From: Anthoceros angustus
Taxonomy: Eukaryota > Streptophyta > Anthocerotopsida > Anthocerotales > Anthocerotaceae
Assembly: GCA_010909165.1 (NCBI GenBank)
Contig: MU008191.1
Coordinates: 310,001 to 374,000 of the forward strand
Direction: 5' to 3'
Length of the DNA stretch: 64,000 nucleotides
Within the stretch, counting starts at the first letter, position 1. Each line of letters opens with the position of its first letter. The translations under genes were made by a program, and so were the position numbers. Positions 12,501-23,772 of this stretch are shown one piece after another. The notes below the pieces were generated by a model. The model saw only the letters and a program-made list of their open reading frames with translations. It was not told the DNA's origin and searched no databases.

Positions 12501-13080
12501 TCCATCATATCTAGTTGCACCATCTTTGTAGAGATGAGACTCTCAGCTCAAGCCAAGTATTTTTTTATTTCTAGTGACAAAGCCCAAGCAAAGATACATG
12601 TGTGTATATTAGTGAAGTGGATTTTCAGAAGGGGTTTTTTTATTGATCTGGTTTTTTATTACTTTTAGGTAAATAAATTAATACTGATTAATTTTGGCTG
12701 AACTCAGTTTCTTCAACAACTCGATCTATCGCCATCGATACCAATGACCCCTTTTTGTTGTTTTTATCGACACTCTTCCCAACACGCGTTCAACCGAGCT
12801 CCGATTCCAGCGCTCACAACCTTCGGAAAACGTAAGTTCCAGCAGCTCACAACTTTCGGAGAACTTGAGTTCCAGCAAATCTTGGGAGGAGAAATGCCTA
12901 GAGGCTCCACTGGCACACCTGATAAGAGTGCACTTGCGTTTGGAGGTAGGCACGTGAGGGAGCCATCTTGTGAGACGAGCTTCTAGGTTATCTCAATTTT
13001 AATTAGCTTGATCGGGAACGCTGCAGCTCATGGTGATTCTGGCAGAGCTGAACGTGAGAGAACTCGAATCAGCTGGAGGA
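12501..13080. other. XS gene upstream / GH3-1 downstream region
   Basis: AT-rich to about 12700, then GC-balanced. It carries a short direct repeat at about 12820-12880 (two copies of a TTCCAGCA.CTCACAACTTTCGGA-like unit). No gene recognised. Confidence 0.45.
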
Positions 13081-15291
13081 TTACTCAGGAAGCTCGAGCG
13101 GCTTCCAGGCTGCAAGCAACTGGTCGGGGAAATCGGGACTCACGAATTCCTGCACCACCTCCGCCTGCAAAATCTCCAGCACTCTGGCCGAGGTGACGTA
13201 CCGCGGAGTCTTGTACTGGTTGCCTCCTCCCACGGACACCGCGTACTCCAGAAGCTTCCCGAAGGTGCCTTCCCTCACGACCCGCAGCTTCAAAGAGCCG
13301 ATGGTCTTCGCCACCCGGCCGCGCATATACGGGTTGTTGAAAGACTGGTCCAGCGAGGTGCAGCATTTCTGCAGGACTTCCTGCGGCAGATTTGTGCTGC
13401 TCTTGAGCTCCCAGTAGATGACGTAGCTGCCGGGCCTGGCCGTCATGTCGGCGTGGCTGGTGAAGTCGGACAGCTCCAGGCCCGCGTCCCTCAGTTGGAG
13501 GGCGGCCTTGGCGACAACCGCCATCAGCTCCGCCTCGTCCGTCTTGTCCGTGTTCACACTGAGTACCACGTTCTTTCTACACACGAACTCCACCTTCGGG
13601 GTCTGGTTGTAGAACCCCACCACCTTCACGATATCCGACATCCGGTACCTGTACAATCCTGCAGACACAGATTGCCGTCAGACTCTTCCTTCTCTCCAAC
13701 TGTAGACCAGCAAAACAAGGGGATCTGACAAGCTTCCGAACCTCCATGGCTGGTGGTGAACACCAGCTCGTAGATCTGCCCAACCTTCACATCCGCAATC
13801 CCCACAGGCGGGCCCTCCGAGTAATCGGCAGTGGCAGCAACGTGCAAATCTTCTCCCGCTCCTTCATCCGGCCTGTAAAGCGGGATGAACTCCATGTAAG
13901 CCACATCCGGCACCAAGGTGAAGACGGCGTCTTCCGGCCTGTTCCTAGGGTTCAGATTCGACCCCAGCCAGGCCTCGGAGGAGCCATAGTCTCCAGAAAC
14001 CTGCACACATTTCAACATGATCCGCCATTAATCTTGCCACTCCCGATCGATACTGCATACAGGGTTTCAATCCAAGCATTCCTCACCAAGGGCAAGTCCG
14101 GGCCGAGGTATCTCTGCAACACAGGCACGTACGGCCGCATCGCTCCCGTCACGATCCCGATGACAAACTTGGCATTCGGCCATAGCCGCTTCACGATCCC
14201 CTCCCACTCCCCGCCGGCACACTCCTCCTCCACTCTGCTCGCGGCCAAGGGATCCGGCCCGCTCAGAAGCTTCTCCACAGCCGCACGAATTTCCGGGTCC
14301 CGGACTCGCTCCCAACTCACCTCCCCGGTCCTGAGATCCTCCGCCAGCTCCCGCCACGCCTGCTCCAGGCACCGGAACCCTTCCACCAGCCCGTAGGCGA
14401 ACAGGGAGTTCAGGCTCTGGATCTCCCGATGGAGCTTCAACCCGCACAGCAGGTGGCAATACATGGACTCCCGGATGTCGTATCCGAGAATGACCTCGTC
14501 CGGGCTCACGGTGGCAGGCGGGTTTCCCACCCTGCCCCTCACCCTGTTCTTGAACATGTCACTGCGGAAGAAGGAAGTGCTGTCTGTCGCGGCCACCAGC
14601 CCGCCCTTGGTGGGAAACATCCTCCCAGCGTAGCTGAAGGACACGCATCTGGACCCGGGCTCCAGGGGATACACCCTGCAAGGCGAGCTCAGCACCAATC
14701 CATCCTCTGCCCGGGAACAATGTAGCAAAAGAATTCCAGCTGAGCTGAGCTCACTCACATGTTTCTGAGAAGATCATTCCGCTTGCCCATCTTGAATGCC
14801 GCCTCTCCCTTCCCCTTTGCCGTCACAGGGATCATCTTGGACTTGCCCCCGCTCGTCCCCGAGCTGCATCACAGATTGGGCAAACCGGAGTTCACCGGAT
14901 TTGCAGACAACTTCCTTGAACTCTGCTGCTGCATTTGCAATTCCATTGCCATAGCCATAGCCATAGCCATTGCCATTGCCTACCTCAGCGTGAGCCTGGC
15001 CACGGGCTCTGCAGTCAGGATAGGTGATTTGTCTCCGTCCATGATGCGCTGGATGTCGGCCTCGACGTCGGCATATGTGATGACAGGAACAGAGGCCTTG
15101 AAAGAGGCCTCGTCCGTCCTGCCATTGAGCTGCGTGCGGCGTAGGTACTCCGTGTCGGCATTCTCCTTGAGGATTTTCTCCAGGAGCTGCCTCTGCACCT
15201 CCACAGCGTTCTTCGTGACGTGCTGCAGATCTTCCCACACCTCCTTGTCCCCGGGCCTGAGCAACACCGGCTCCTCCTCAGCTCCTGCCAT
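13081..15291 (-). CDS. GH3-1: acyl-acid amido synthetase (GH3 family)
   Basis: Five exons: 14984-15291, 14759-14863, 14087-14675, 13742-14000 and 13081-13658; about 612 residues, normal for GH3. GH3 enzymes adenylate a carboxylic acid hormone or metabolite (IAA, jasmonate, benzoates) and transfer it to an amino acid in the cytosol. ATP/AMP motif I is split across exons 1/2 and reads SSGTSGGKSK. Motif II reads YGSSEAW. Motif III is YRYRMSDIV, where YRVGD is usual. Further conserved blocks are SPDEVI, MYCHLLCGL, RLWPNAKF and KNVVLSVNTDKTDE. All exon junctions fall in the same places and phases as in the two other copies here; exon 3 is 589 nt in all three. Exon 4 ends at a GTTCGG donor, which adds one residue relative to the paralogues. 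The substrate cannot be predicted. It heads the minus-strand GH3-BAHD cluster. Confidence 0.93.
14943..14980. repeat. Hexanucleotide microsatellite in GH3-1 intron 1
   Basis: GCCATA is repeated about five times with drift to GCCATT, lying within the first intron of GH3-1 right next to the exon 1 donor. Confidence 0.8.
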
Positions 15292-15462
15292 TTTCTGTGC
15301 TCTTGTCTAGAGCTGCAGACTCCTCCTTCTCTTGCGCACAACACACAGATGTTCACACCGTCAGCGAGACGCTCTTCATTCCTACCACGTGTCCTCCTGC
15401 GCCAGATAGACATATCCAATAGCACACCGTTTCCTTTCTGTGGACCAAGAATGGGCAAGGAA

Positions 15463-17772
15463 TCAGACAGTGTCCGGCAGAGGCTTCCAGGAGGCCAGCA
15501 GCGCGGCGGGGAAATCAGGGCTCTGGAACTCTTGCACCAGCTGGGCGTCGAGGATGGCCAGCACCTTCGGCGAAGTCACGCAGCGGGGGGTCTTGTACTG
15601 GCTGGCCCCGCCTCCAACGCCGAGGGCGAAATCCGCCAGCTTCCTGAACGATCCTTGCTTCACGACCCGGAGCTTCAAGGGGCCAATGGTGTTGGCTACC
15701 CGGCCGCGCATGTACGGGTTGTTGAAGGACTGGTCCAACAAAGTGCAGCATTTCTGCAGCACTTCCTGCCTCAAATTTGTGCTGCTCTTGAGCTCCCAGT
15801 AGATGACGTAGCTGCCGGGCCTGGATGTGATGTCGGCTTGGCTGGTGAAGTCCACCAGCTCGTTGTCCGCATCTGCGAGAAGGCGGGCTGCTTTGGCCAC
15901 CACAGCCATGAGCTCGGCCTCGTCCGTCTTGTCCGTGTTCACGCTCAGCACCACGTTCTTCCTGCACACGAAGGAGACCTTGGGGGCTTGGTGGTAGAAG
16001 CCCACCACCTTCACCACGTCGGACATGCGGTATCTGTAGAGGCCTGGGAAGATGGAGAGGGGGCCGGGTTCACACAGTCAGAGCTGCAGGGCCGACATGG
16101 GTTTTGCAGGGGAATTGGTTCAAGCTTGTGAGGAGTCGGATCATGGGATTATTACCAGCAAAGTTGGTGAAGACGAGCTCGTAGATTTGCCCAACCTTCA
16201 CATCAGCTATGCCCACAGGCGGACCTTCCAAGTAGACTGCAGTGGAGGCAACATGGACTTCCTCTTGTTCGTCCAGCCTGTAAAGGGGGACGAACTCCAA
16301 GTACACCACGTCAGGCACCAAGGTGAAGACACTGTCTTCTGGAGGATTTAGGGGGTCGAGGTTGGAGCCAACCCAGCCCTCACTGGCACCATAGTCTCCC
16401 GAAAGCTGCACGACACCATAGTCACCGCTTCACCACCTTTGCTCCACAGTGCATTGCTCTTCAAATCAGGACATACAGCAAACAACACAACGTTCACATG
16501 GTTAGAAAGAAACAGGCTGATGAGACTCTCACTCACCAGTGGCAGGTCCGGGCTCAAGTATCTCTGCAACACAGGCACATAAGGAGCCATGGCTCCAGTC
16601 AAGATGCACTTGACAAACTTGGCCCTGGGCCACAGCCTGTGCACCACGCCCTCCCAGACTCCCTTCCCACACTCCTCCTCCACCCTCCGAGCAGCCTCCA
16701 CATCCGGCCCGCCCAGAAGCTTCTCCACAGCCGCACGCATGTCCTGGTCCACCACACGCTTAGCACTCACCGTGCCCGTCCTCAGGTCTTCCACCAGCTC
16801 CCGCCAGGCCTGCTCCAGGCACCGGAATCCCTCAGCCAGCCCGTAGGCGAAGATGGAGTCGATGCTCTCCACCTCCTGGTACCGCTTCAGCCCACACAGA
16901 AGGTGGCAGTACATGGACTCCGGGATGCTGTACCCCAGAATCACCTCGTCCGGGCTCACCCAGGCGGGCGCATTCTGCACCACACTCCTCTCCCTGTTCT
17001 TGAACATGTCGCTCCGGAAGGCTATGGAAGTCCCGGCCCCTGCCTTGAGCCCTCCTTTGGTGGTGAAGACCTTCCCTGCGTAGCTGAAGGACAAGCTCCT
17101 GGAGCCCGGCTTGAGAGGGAAAGCCCTGCCATGGATCCAAGCTCCACCCACCCATGTCAGCAACAAGGCGTGATTAGACACCTGACATGCTCCAACTCTT
17201 TCTGCAATGATTCACCTCGAAGACAATTCTGTCAAGAGTCATCGGATTCTCACTCACATGTTCCTGGCCAGATCAAACCGCTTGATCATGAGGGGAGGAA
17301 AGCTGAGAGACCTGGCCGTGGTGGGGAGCATCTTGGCCTTGCCCCCGCTGGTCCCAGAGCTGCAGTGCAAAAAGGCCCTCAGCACTCAACCACAGCTCCC
17401 CAACTGCAGCGTGCTCAACAATTTCCACCATCACCACATCAGTCCATCTGACCTCAGAGTCAAGTTCAGCACGGGGTCCGCACACAGAATGGGCGACTTG
17501 TCCCCGTCCGCAATGCGTTGCACATCGGCCTCAATGTCCTCAAACGTGATGAGCGGCACGCAGGCCCGGAAGGAAGCTTCGTCGCTCCTGCCATTCAGCT
17601 GGGTGCGCTGCCTCAGGTACTCCGTGTTCCCGTTCTTCTCCAGGATCTCCTGCAGCACCCGCTTCTGCACCACCACCGCATTTTGCAGCTTGTACTGCAG
17701 ATCCTCCCAAATCTCCTTGTCTCCCGGCCTCACCAACAACTGGGCAACCCGGCCCGCCGCCATCTCCACCAT
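15463..17772 (-). CDS. GH3-2: acyl-acid amido synthetase (GH3 family)
   Basis: Five exons: 17453-17772, 17258-17359, 16537-17125, 16156-16405 and 15463-16043; about 613 residues. Motif I is SSGTSGGKAK, motif II YGASEGW, and motif III YRYRMSDVV, again with Met-Ser in place of the usual Val-Gly. The C-terminal lobe keeps VVLSVNTDKTDEAELMAV and YVIYWELKS. It is closest to GH3-1, the two being neighbours and sharing the M-S-D variant, so they look like a recent tandem pair. The start is the ATG at 17770-17772, just downstream of a CGGACT repeat in the leader. Intron positions and phases match the other copies. The substrate is unknown. Confidence 0.93.
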
Positions 17773-18081
17773 CCCCTGCCCGGACTCGGACTCGGACTCG
17801 GACTCGGACCTCTGGACTCAGATGAATTCATTCATGCCTTACAAGAATCTTATCCGATTGTAAGCTTCTTGGCTTGGATTATTTTACTCTATACATCACA
17901 TAGGTACTGCGATCTGCTTCGGGTTAGGTGATGTATCGGCTACCTGATTCTTTCGAAGAAGCCCCTCCCCTAGAGGGTGCAGAATGGGTTTCATCAGGTG
18001 TAAGTCCGGTCCCATTACGATAGACCGGCCATTCCCGCGATTAGAACCACACATTGCGGAGTTCCCAGAGTTCACCGGTCA
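17773..18081. other. GH3-2 upstream / BAHD downstream region
   Basis: About 310 bp that must hold the GH3-2 promoter and the BAHD 3' UTR. Apart from the CGGACT repeat nothing is recognisable. Confidence 0.45.
17781..17809. repeat. (CGGACT)n in GH3-2 leader
   Basis: Almost five perfect copies of CGGACT, 9 bp upstream of the GH3-2 start codon. Confidence 0.8.
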
Positions 18082-19764
18082 TCAGATTCCCCGCCAGTAG
18101 CGCAAGAACTCTGGGTCCTTGTGCAGCTGATCCATCTGGTGGGGGAACAGCCGCAGAGAGGCATCGACGCTTCCAGGCCCGAGCATGCCCGGGTTCAGGA
18201 CCAGCACGAAGGGGAAGTTCTGGGTCACCTGGCGGACGCACGCAGGTTTACCCCACCCGAAATCGCACTCCATGGCGGGGAGCTTGTTGGATCCCATTGC
18301 AGCGGCCCCGTTTCTCGACACTATCGCATGGCTGAAGGCGTCGTGCTGCTCAGACTGCTGGATGAAGTCCGCAATCGCCTCGCTTTTGATGCCCTTGGCG
18401 ATGGCCTGGGGCGGACGGGAGTCAGTCCCGTTCTTCGGTCCATGCCACTGGAGAGGCGGGAGTGAAGGAGGGTGAAATCATCTCACCTGGTGGATGAGGG
18501 TGGCGGCGAAGGAAACAGGGCTGGTGAGGAGCTCCTGGGCCGTGGCCGTGGCCACCACGTTGTAGGCTGCGTTGCCGAAGTAGTTTTGCGGGAGGAAGGG
18601 GAGACGGTCCCGGCATCCGGCTGGGACGATGATGGGCGCTTCCTCGCCTCCGGCAACGTCGCGAGCCCGGGTGATGCATCTCCAGAACAGCGCACACACG
18701 ACCTGGTGACATGAGGAGATGTTGGATGAGTGCATGGCAGCAAGGGTCGTAAGGGGAACGGAGGGCTGGACGTATGTGCTCACCTCGTAGGTGGTGAACC
18801 AGCGGGGAGAATCATGGCCGATTTGGGAGACTGGGAGCGCGTCGGCCTTCAGCTGGCTCAGTCTGTCAGGGGAGAAGCAGAAGTATGTCTCCTTGGTGGG
18901 GGGTATGAGCTTGAGCCGCGACTTGGGGATCATGCCTCCTCCGTTCTTCACCTCCGTGGTGGACAGAAAGTTGAAGCGCTCGGCGATGTCCGAGTTCCCT
19001 GGCAGGATTGCATCGCTGAGCTTCTTCAGGCCGGGAGAGCTGGAAGGGTGCAATAGGGTCCGGTCGTGGAGAGGGGGACTAAGCAGTGGCAGGTTTCTGG
19101 CAATCTCTCCCCAGGATTTGACGAAGGTCCAAAACCCCGTCCCGTCTGCAACAACATGGTTGAAGGCTAGGCCCAGGGCAATGCCTCCGCATTTGAATCT
19201 TGTCACCTGCAGGATGATCAACTTGAGACGTGCATCACAGCTGCACGCGTACATCATTTTTTCATGCCTCTTTTGTACAACTTGGTTCCAAGGGTTTGGG
19301 AATGGTACCTGGATTGAAAGGAGGGGAAGCTTGTGAAAGGTCGTGTGATCACCTTCGGCGTCCGGGGCGGCGATGAGATTGTCAAACAGGTCAGGATTTG
19401 GTTGGAACTCTGGTAGCAGAGAATCCAGAGATGAGTCCGCCTCTGCTGTCACGAATGGAATGCCCGCATCATTGCACTTCAGGGATGGCCTTGCTCCGTT
19501 TTGGGAGTCGTCTATCTCTGTCAGACTTCCTGCAAACGGATAGAAATGCACCAAGGCATCCCCCAGGCTGGACTTCAGCTTCTCAACCAAGCTGGGGAAC
19601 GTGGGAGCCCCTCCTTGAGCCGGAAAGAACAGTAGCCGGCGGATGTAGGGAAAATGCCACATGCGCAGGTCAAAGCAGGATAGGAAGAGGCTTTGAGAGC
19701 CTGTAGGACTGGTGGGACTGATCGTCCAGGACTGCTGCAGGGTCACCATGTCCGCTCTGCTCAT
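18082..19764 (-). CDS. BAHD (HXXXD) acyltransferase
   Basis: Three exons: 19309-19764, 18487-19206 and 18082-18405; about 499 residues, a little above the usual 430-460. BAHD enzymes transfer acyl groups from acyl-CoA to hydroxyl or amine acceptors in specialised metabolism. The catalytic HVVADGTGFW (HXXXD) and the structural DFGWG motif near the C-terminus are both intact, as are the N-terminal FDLR, VHFYPFAGSL and LVLNPGM. The first intron (19207-19308, 102 nt) is a multiple of three and has no in-frame stop, so its retention would insert 34 residues; homologues run straight from LSIQ to VTRF. The gene sits inside the GH3 array in the same orientation. Acyl donor and acceptor cannot be predicted. 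Confidence 0.9.
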
Positions 19765-20084
19765 CGGATGTGCAATTCAACTTTGAAATAGAAGCCTGAT
19801 GCAGCCAAAGTCCTGAGGCACAGAATGTGAGACTTTGTCTCCAGGCGAGCAACATAGGGTGGAATCTCTCCAAAGTGCCCACCACCTCACAATGCGGTGT
19901 CTCCTGTGAAACAGAAGGGCTTTCTCACCAACCCATTCATGACTTCCAAGAATAGCACGAAGACGCATAACTATTCACGTGGTGCTCGGTATTCAAAGCT
20001 TGTCAGAATGATGCTCCCAGCAGTGGATGGCCGGTGTTGTGGGCTACCTCCCACGATCCAGACTACGTGCATAATTTTTAACCC
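19765..20084. other. BAHD upstream / GH3-3 downstream region
   Basis: 320 bp between genes; it should contain the BAHD promoter and the GH3-3 3' UTR. No motif recognised. Confidence 0.45.
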
Positions 20085-22338
20085 CTACGCGTTGCCCGAT
20101 GCTGAATTCCCCGCTGTTAGCAACTGTTCTGGAAAATCAGGACTCTGAAACTCCTCTAATATTCGGCCATTCAGGATGTCGAGAAGCTTTGCTGACTTCA
20201 CACAGCGTGGGGTCTTGTAGTTACTGTCTCCTCCTCCAAGGCTTTTCACGTACTCGGTAATCTGCTCAAACGTTCCTCCCTGCAACACACGGAGCTTCAA
20301 TGGCCCGTGTGTTTTAGCAACCCTTCCAACCCTGTAGAAGCTGCCGAAGGACTGATCCATGACTGTGCAGCATGTCTGAAGGGTATCGATGGGCAAATTT
20401 TCATCCTTGTTGAGCTCCCAGTAGATTACGTAACAGCCTGGTCGGGAAGTCGTATCTGCATAGCTGGTGAAATCCACAACCTCCAACTGTTCTGCTTTCA
20501 GGTGTTTCGCTGCTTTGGCAACCACCGCCATGAGCTCAGCCTCATCTGTCTTGTCCGTGTTTACACTCAACACCACATTCTTCCGATACATAAATTTCAC
20601 AACCGGAGACTGGTGGTAGAAGCCTACTACCTTCAACACATCCCCCAAGCGGTACCTATACAGACCTGGTCAGGACAAACGTGCAGGTTTTAGATAAAAC
20701 GTGGTTCGGATAGTCTCTAGCATTGCTGGCTACGAGGACAGCGGACGCAGTCTTACCAGTGAAAGTAGTGAACACAGGTTCGTAGTCCTGCCCCACTTGG
20801 AGGTCCCCAAATCCCACAGGCTCACCCTCCGGATGATTTGCAGTGGCAGACACATGAATCTCATCTTGAACTCCAAGATAACCGTCCTTCGCCTTATGCA
20901 GTGGGATGAACTCCAAGTAAACCACATCTGATGCCAAAGTGAACACTGTGTCGTCTGGAGCATTGCGGGGGTTGAAGTTTGAGCCAATCCAACCCTCTGA
21001 GGCACCGTAATGTGCTGAAACCTGCAGGAAGCACAATTCTCATCCTCCTGCTCATAGTCTGAGGAAGAGTAGACGCAACAGATGCGAGCACATTGATGCT
21101 AAAACTAATTCTACTAGTATCCGTTGAGAGCTCACCAGCGGCAATTCAGGGCCTGCATATCTCTGCACCGCAGGCACGTACGGCTTCATGGAACCTGTGA
21201 TGATTGCTTGAATGTACGTCGCGCTTGGCCATAACCGTTTGGCAATTCCTTCCCAGTCTCCGCTTCCACATTCCTTCTCCACTCTAGCCGCAGCCTCAGG
21301 ATCCGGGCCTTCCAAAAGCTTCTCCACTGCAGCTCTCACTTCTTCTTCCGAGACTCGCTCCACGCTCACCGTCCCCGTCCTCAGATCCTCAGCGATTTCC
21401 TGCCACACGTGCTCCAGGAAGCGAAATGCTTCCGAGACGCGATACACAAATATGGAAACAATGGCTTCCACCTTCCGGTAGAGCTTCAGGCCGCACAGAA
21501 GATGGCAATACATGGCTTCCCGCGTTCTCCCAGCGCAAATCACCTCATCCGGGCTCAGCGAAGTCGGGAACGGGAACACTACGTTCTTTGGCCGATTCTT
21601 GTAAGCTGCGCTCCGGTAAAAGACGGCCGCGGCGGATCCGAGAGGGAGGCCGCCTTTTGAGGTGGATGCCTTGGATGCGTAGTTGAATCCCAAGACTTTG
21701 GCACCGGGAATGAGCGGGAATGCCCTGCCACAAGCGCTCAAAAAACATCAACCAGCTATCTCCACAGGATTCCTGCGACCTTCCGTCACAAGAAGCTGAG
21801 CAAGAATCAAACAAGGAGAAAGGTTCAAACATGTTCCGGAACAGGTCGCATCTCCTGAACATCTTGAAAGGAACACCAGCGATCTCTGCCGTCTGCGGTA
21901 TCATCTTCAGCTTCCCGCCTGAAGTTCCAGAGCTGCAGGCACACGCGATCAGTGCAACGAACTTCAATCTCACAATCGATCCAGGAGAAGAAGGAACCTC
22001 GCCAAATCCATCGCCTCCGACAACAATCACCTTAGATACATCGCAGAGATGCGGTCCGCGCACAGAATCGGAGAGGCGTCTCCATCTGCAATCCGCTGCA
22101 GGTCCTCCTCATAGTCCGCATGAGTTGTGAGGGGGATGCAGGCCTTGAAGGATTGCTCGTCGGTCCTGCCATCGAGCCGGTGGCGCTGCAAGTATTCCGT
22201 GCCAGCATTCTTCTTCAAAATGCTCTGGAGCAGCTGCCTTTGCACCTCCACAGCATTCCGCGTGGTGTACTGCACCTCATCCCAGATTTCTTTGTCCCCA
22301 GGCCGCAGCAGCACCGGTTCGAATTCCGCGCTGTCCAT
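20085..22338 (-). CDS. GH3-3: acyl-acid amido synthetase (GH3 family)
   Basis: Five exons: 22031-22338, 21831-21932, 21136-21724, 20757-21021 and 20085-20665; about 614 residues. Motif I is SSGTSGGKLK, motif II YGASEGW, and motif III YRYRLGDVL, the canonical Gly-Asp form unlike GH3-1 and GH3-2. The hinge and C-terminal lobe (NVVLSVNTDKTDEAELMAV, YVIYWEL) are conserved. It is the most divergent of the three copies and is separated from the other two by the BAHD gene, suggesting an older duplication. Exon 2 uses a GTTTGA donor. The start ATG lies 226 bp from the divergent beta-ureidopropionase start. The substrate is unknown. Confidence 0.93.
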
Positions 22339-22339
22339 A

Positions 22340-22402
22340 GCGTCTCAAACACAGCATCCGGCGTCTCAAACACAGCATCCGGCGTCTCAAACGCAGCATC
22401 CC
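22340..22402. repeat. 21-bp tandem repeat x3 in divergent promoter
   Basis: Three head-to-tail copies of GCGTCTCAAACACAGCATCCG (third copy slightly changed), directly upstream of the GH3-3 ATG in the 226-bp space shared with beta-ureidopropionase. Confidence 0.85.
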
Positions 22403-22564
22403 CAGGTCTGAACGGTAAAACTGGAGCTTTCTAGTATAGAAAGTGTGTGGATATGCTGAAAGAGGAGATTCCAGGCTCGCTTGGCTTGCTTTGTTGCTGA
22501 AGGAGGGGATTCAAGCCTTGCAAGGCTTGGCTTGCTCTGTTGCTGCAGCAGCGCAGAGCTGGCG

Positions 22565-23772
22565 ATGGAATCCGGTGGGAGCTTTCCGGGAGGCTTCGAC
22601 ACGCTGGACCGGCTGCTGGAGGCGCATCTGCCACCGGAGGCTCTGGCGCAGGTGCGGAGAGTGATGCTGGGACTGAACGGGACGGAGCCGGCGGGAAGGC
22701 TGGAGCTCCCGAAGCTGCTCCGGACGGTGGCCAGTCTCGGGGACTTCGACATCCAGGGTACCAGTTCTCGGCGGCCAGGGAGGAGCTGCGGCTGCCGCGG
22801 CTGGTGCGGATCGGGCTCATCCAGAACGCGGTGGTGCTGCCTACCACGGCCCCGGTGGCGGAGCAGCGGAAGGCGCTGATGGAGCGGGTGGGAAAGCTGG
22901 TGTCCACGGCGGGGGAGGCGGGGGTGAACGTGCTGTGTTTGCAGGAGGCCTGGACAATGCCGTTCGCCTTCTGCACCAGGGAGAAGGGCTGGTGCGAGTT
23001 TGCGGAGGGCGTGTACGGGAAGAGCACGGCCTTTCTGCAGGCCTTCGCGAAGCGGTACAGCATGGTGGTGGTGAGCCCGATTCTGGAGAGGGACGAGTTG
23101 CACGGCGGGGTGCTGTGGAATACCGCTGTGGTTATTGGCAGCAAGGGGAACATCATCGGGAAGCACAGGAAGAATCATATACCCAGGGTGGGGGATTTTA
23201 ACGAGAGTACGTATTACATGGAGGGGGAAACCGGGCATCCCGTGTTCGAGACCGAGTATGGCAAGATTGCTGTGAATATCTGCTACGGGAGGCACCATAC
23301 TCTTAACTGGCAGGCGTTTGGGTTGAATGGGGCGGAGATTGTGTTTAATCCGTCTGCCACTGTTGGGGAGCTGAGTGAGCCCATGTGGGGCGTGGAGGCA
23401 AGGAATGCTGCTATTGCCAACAGTTACTTCGTGGGTGCTATCAATCGTGTGGGGACTGAGCATTTTCCCAGGCCCTTTACTTCCGGGGATGGCAAGCCTG
23501 CTCATACTGATTTCGGGCATTTCTATGGCTCCAGCTATGTGGCTGCCCCGGATGCTTCTTGCACTCCTAGCCTTTCTCGTTGCAAGGATGGGCTCATGGT
23601 TGCTCTGGTCGATCTGAACTTGTGCCAGCAAGTGAAGGACAAGTGGGGGTTTAGGATGACGGCTCGATATGATATGTATGCCCAGCTCTTTAACAGGTAC
23701 TTGCAGCATGGCTTCAAGCCGCAGATTGTCAGGGATCCTACTTTGGACGAGCATGAGCTGAAACCTTTCTGA
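22565..23772 (+). CDS. PYD3: Beta-ureidopropionase, single exon, with one apparent frameshift
   Basis: It hydrolyses N-carbamoyl-beta-alanine to beta-alanine, CO2 and ammonia, the last step of reductive pyrimidine breakdown. The protein is about 402 residues, close to Arabidopsis PYD3. The nitrilase-fold catalytic Glu, Lys and Cys are seen in [24 protein letters not shown] and [23 protein letters not shown] and GFRMTARY are also typical. The N-terminal 64 codons (22565-22758) end in DFDIQG; homologous sequence resumes one base out of register at 22759 (YQFSAARE). So one base seems missing at about 22757-22759. No intron fits there. It could be an assembly error, a real mutation, or strain variation. 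No other damage is visible, which argues for a functional gene. Confidence 0.88.

Noticed and set aside
13030-17451. Long plus-strand open frames (13030-13728, 15220-16131, 16498-17451)
   Set aside because: They lie antisense to GH3 exons; GC-rich codons leave the opposite strand open by chance.
22750-22765. Programmed ribosomal frameshift in beta-ureidopropionase
   Set aside because: No slippery heptamer or downstream stem is apparent, and such signals are unknown in this family; a simple indel explains it.
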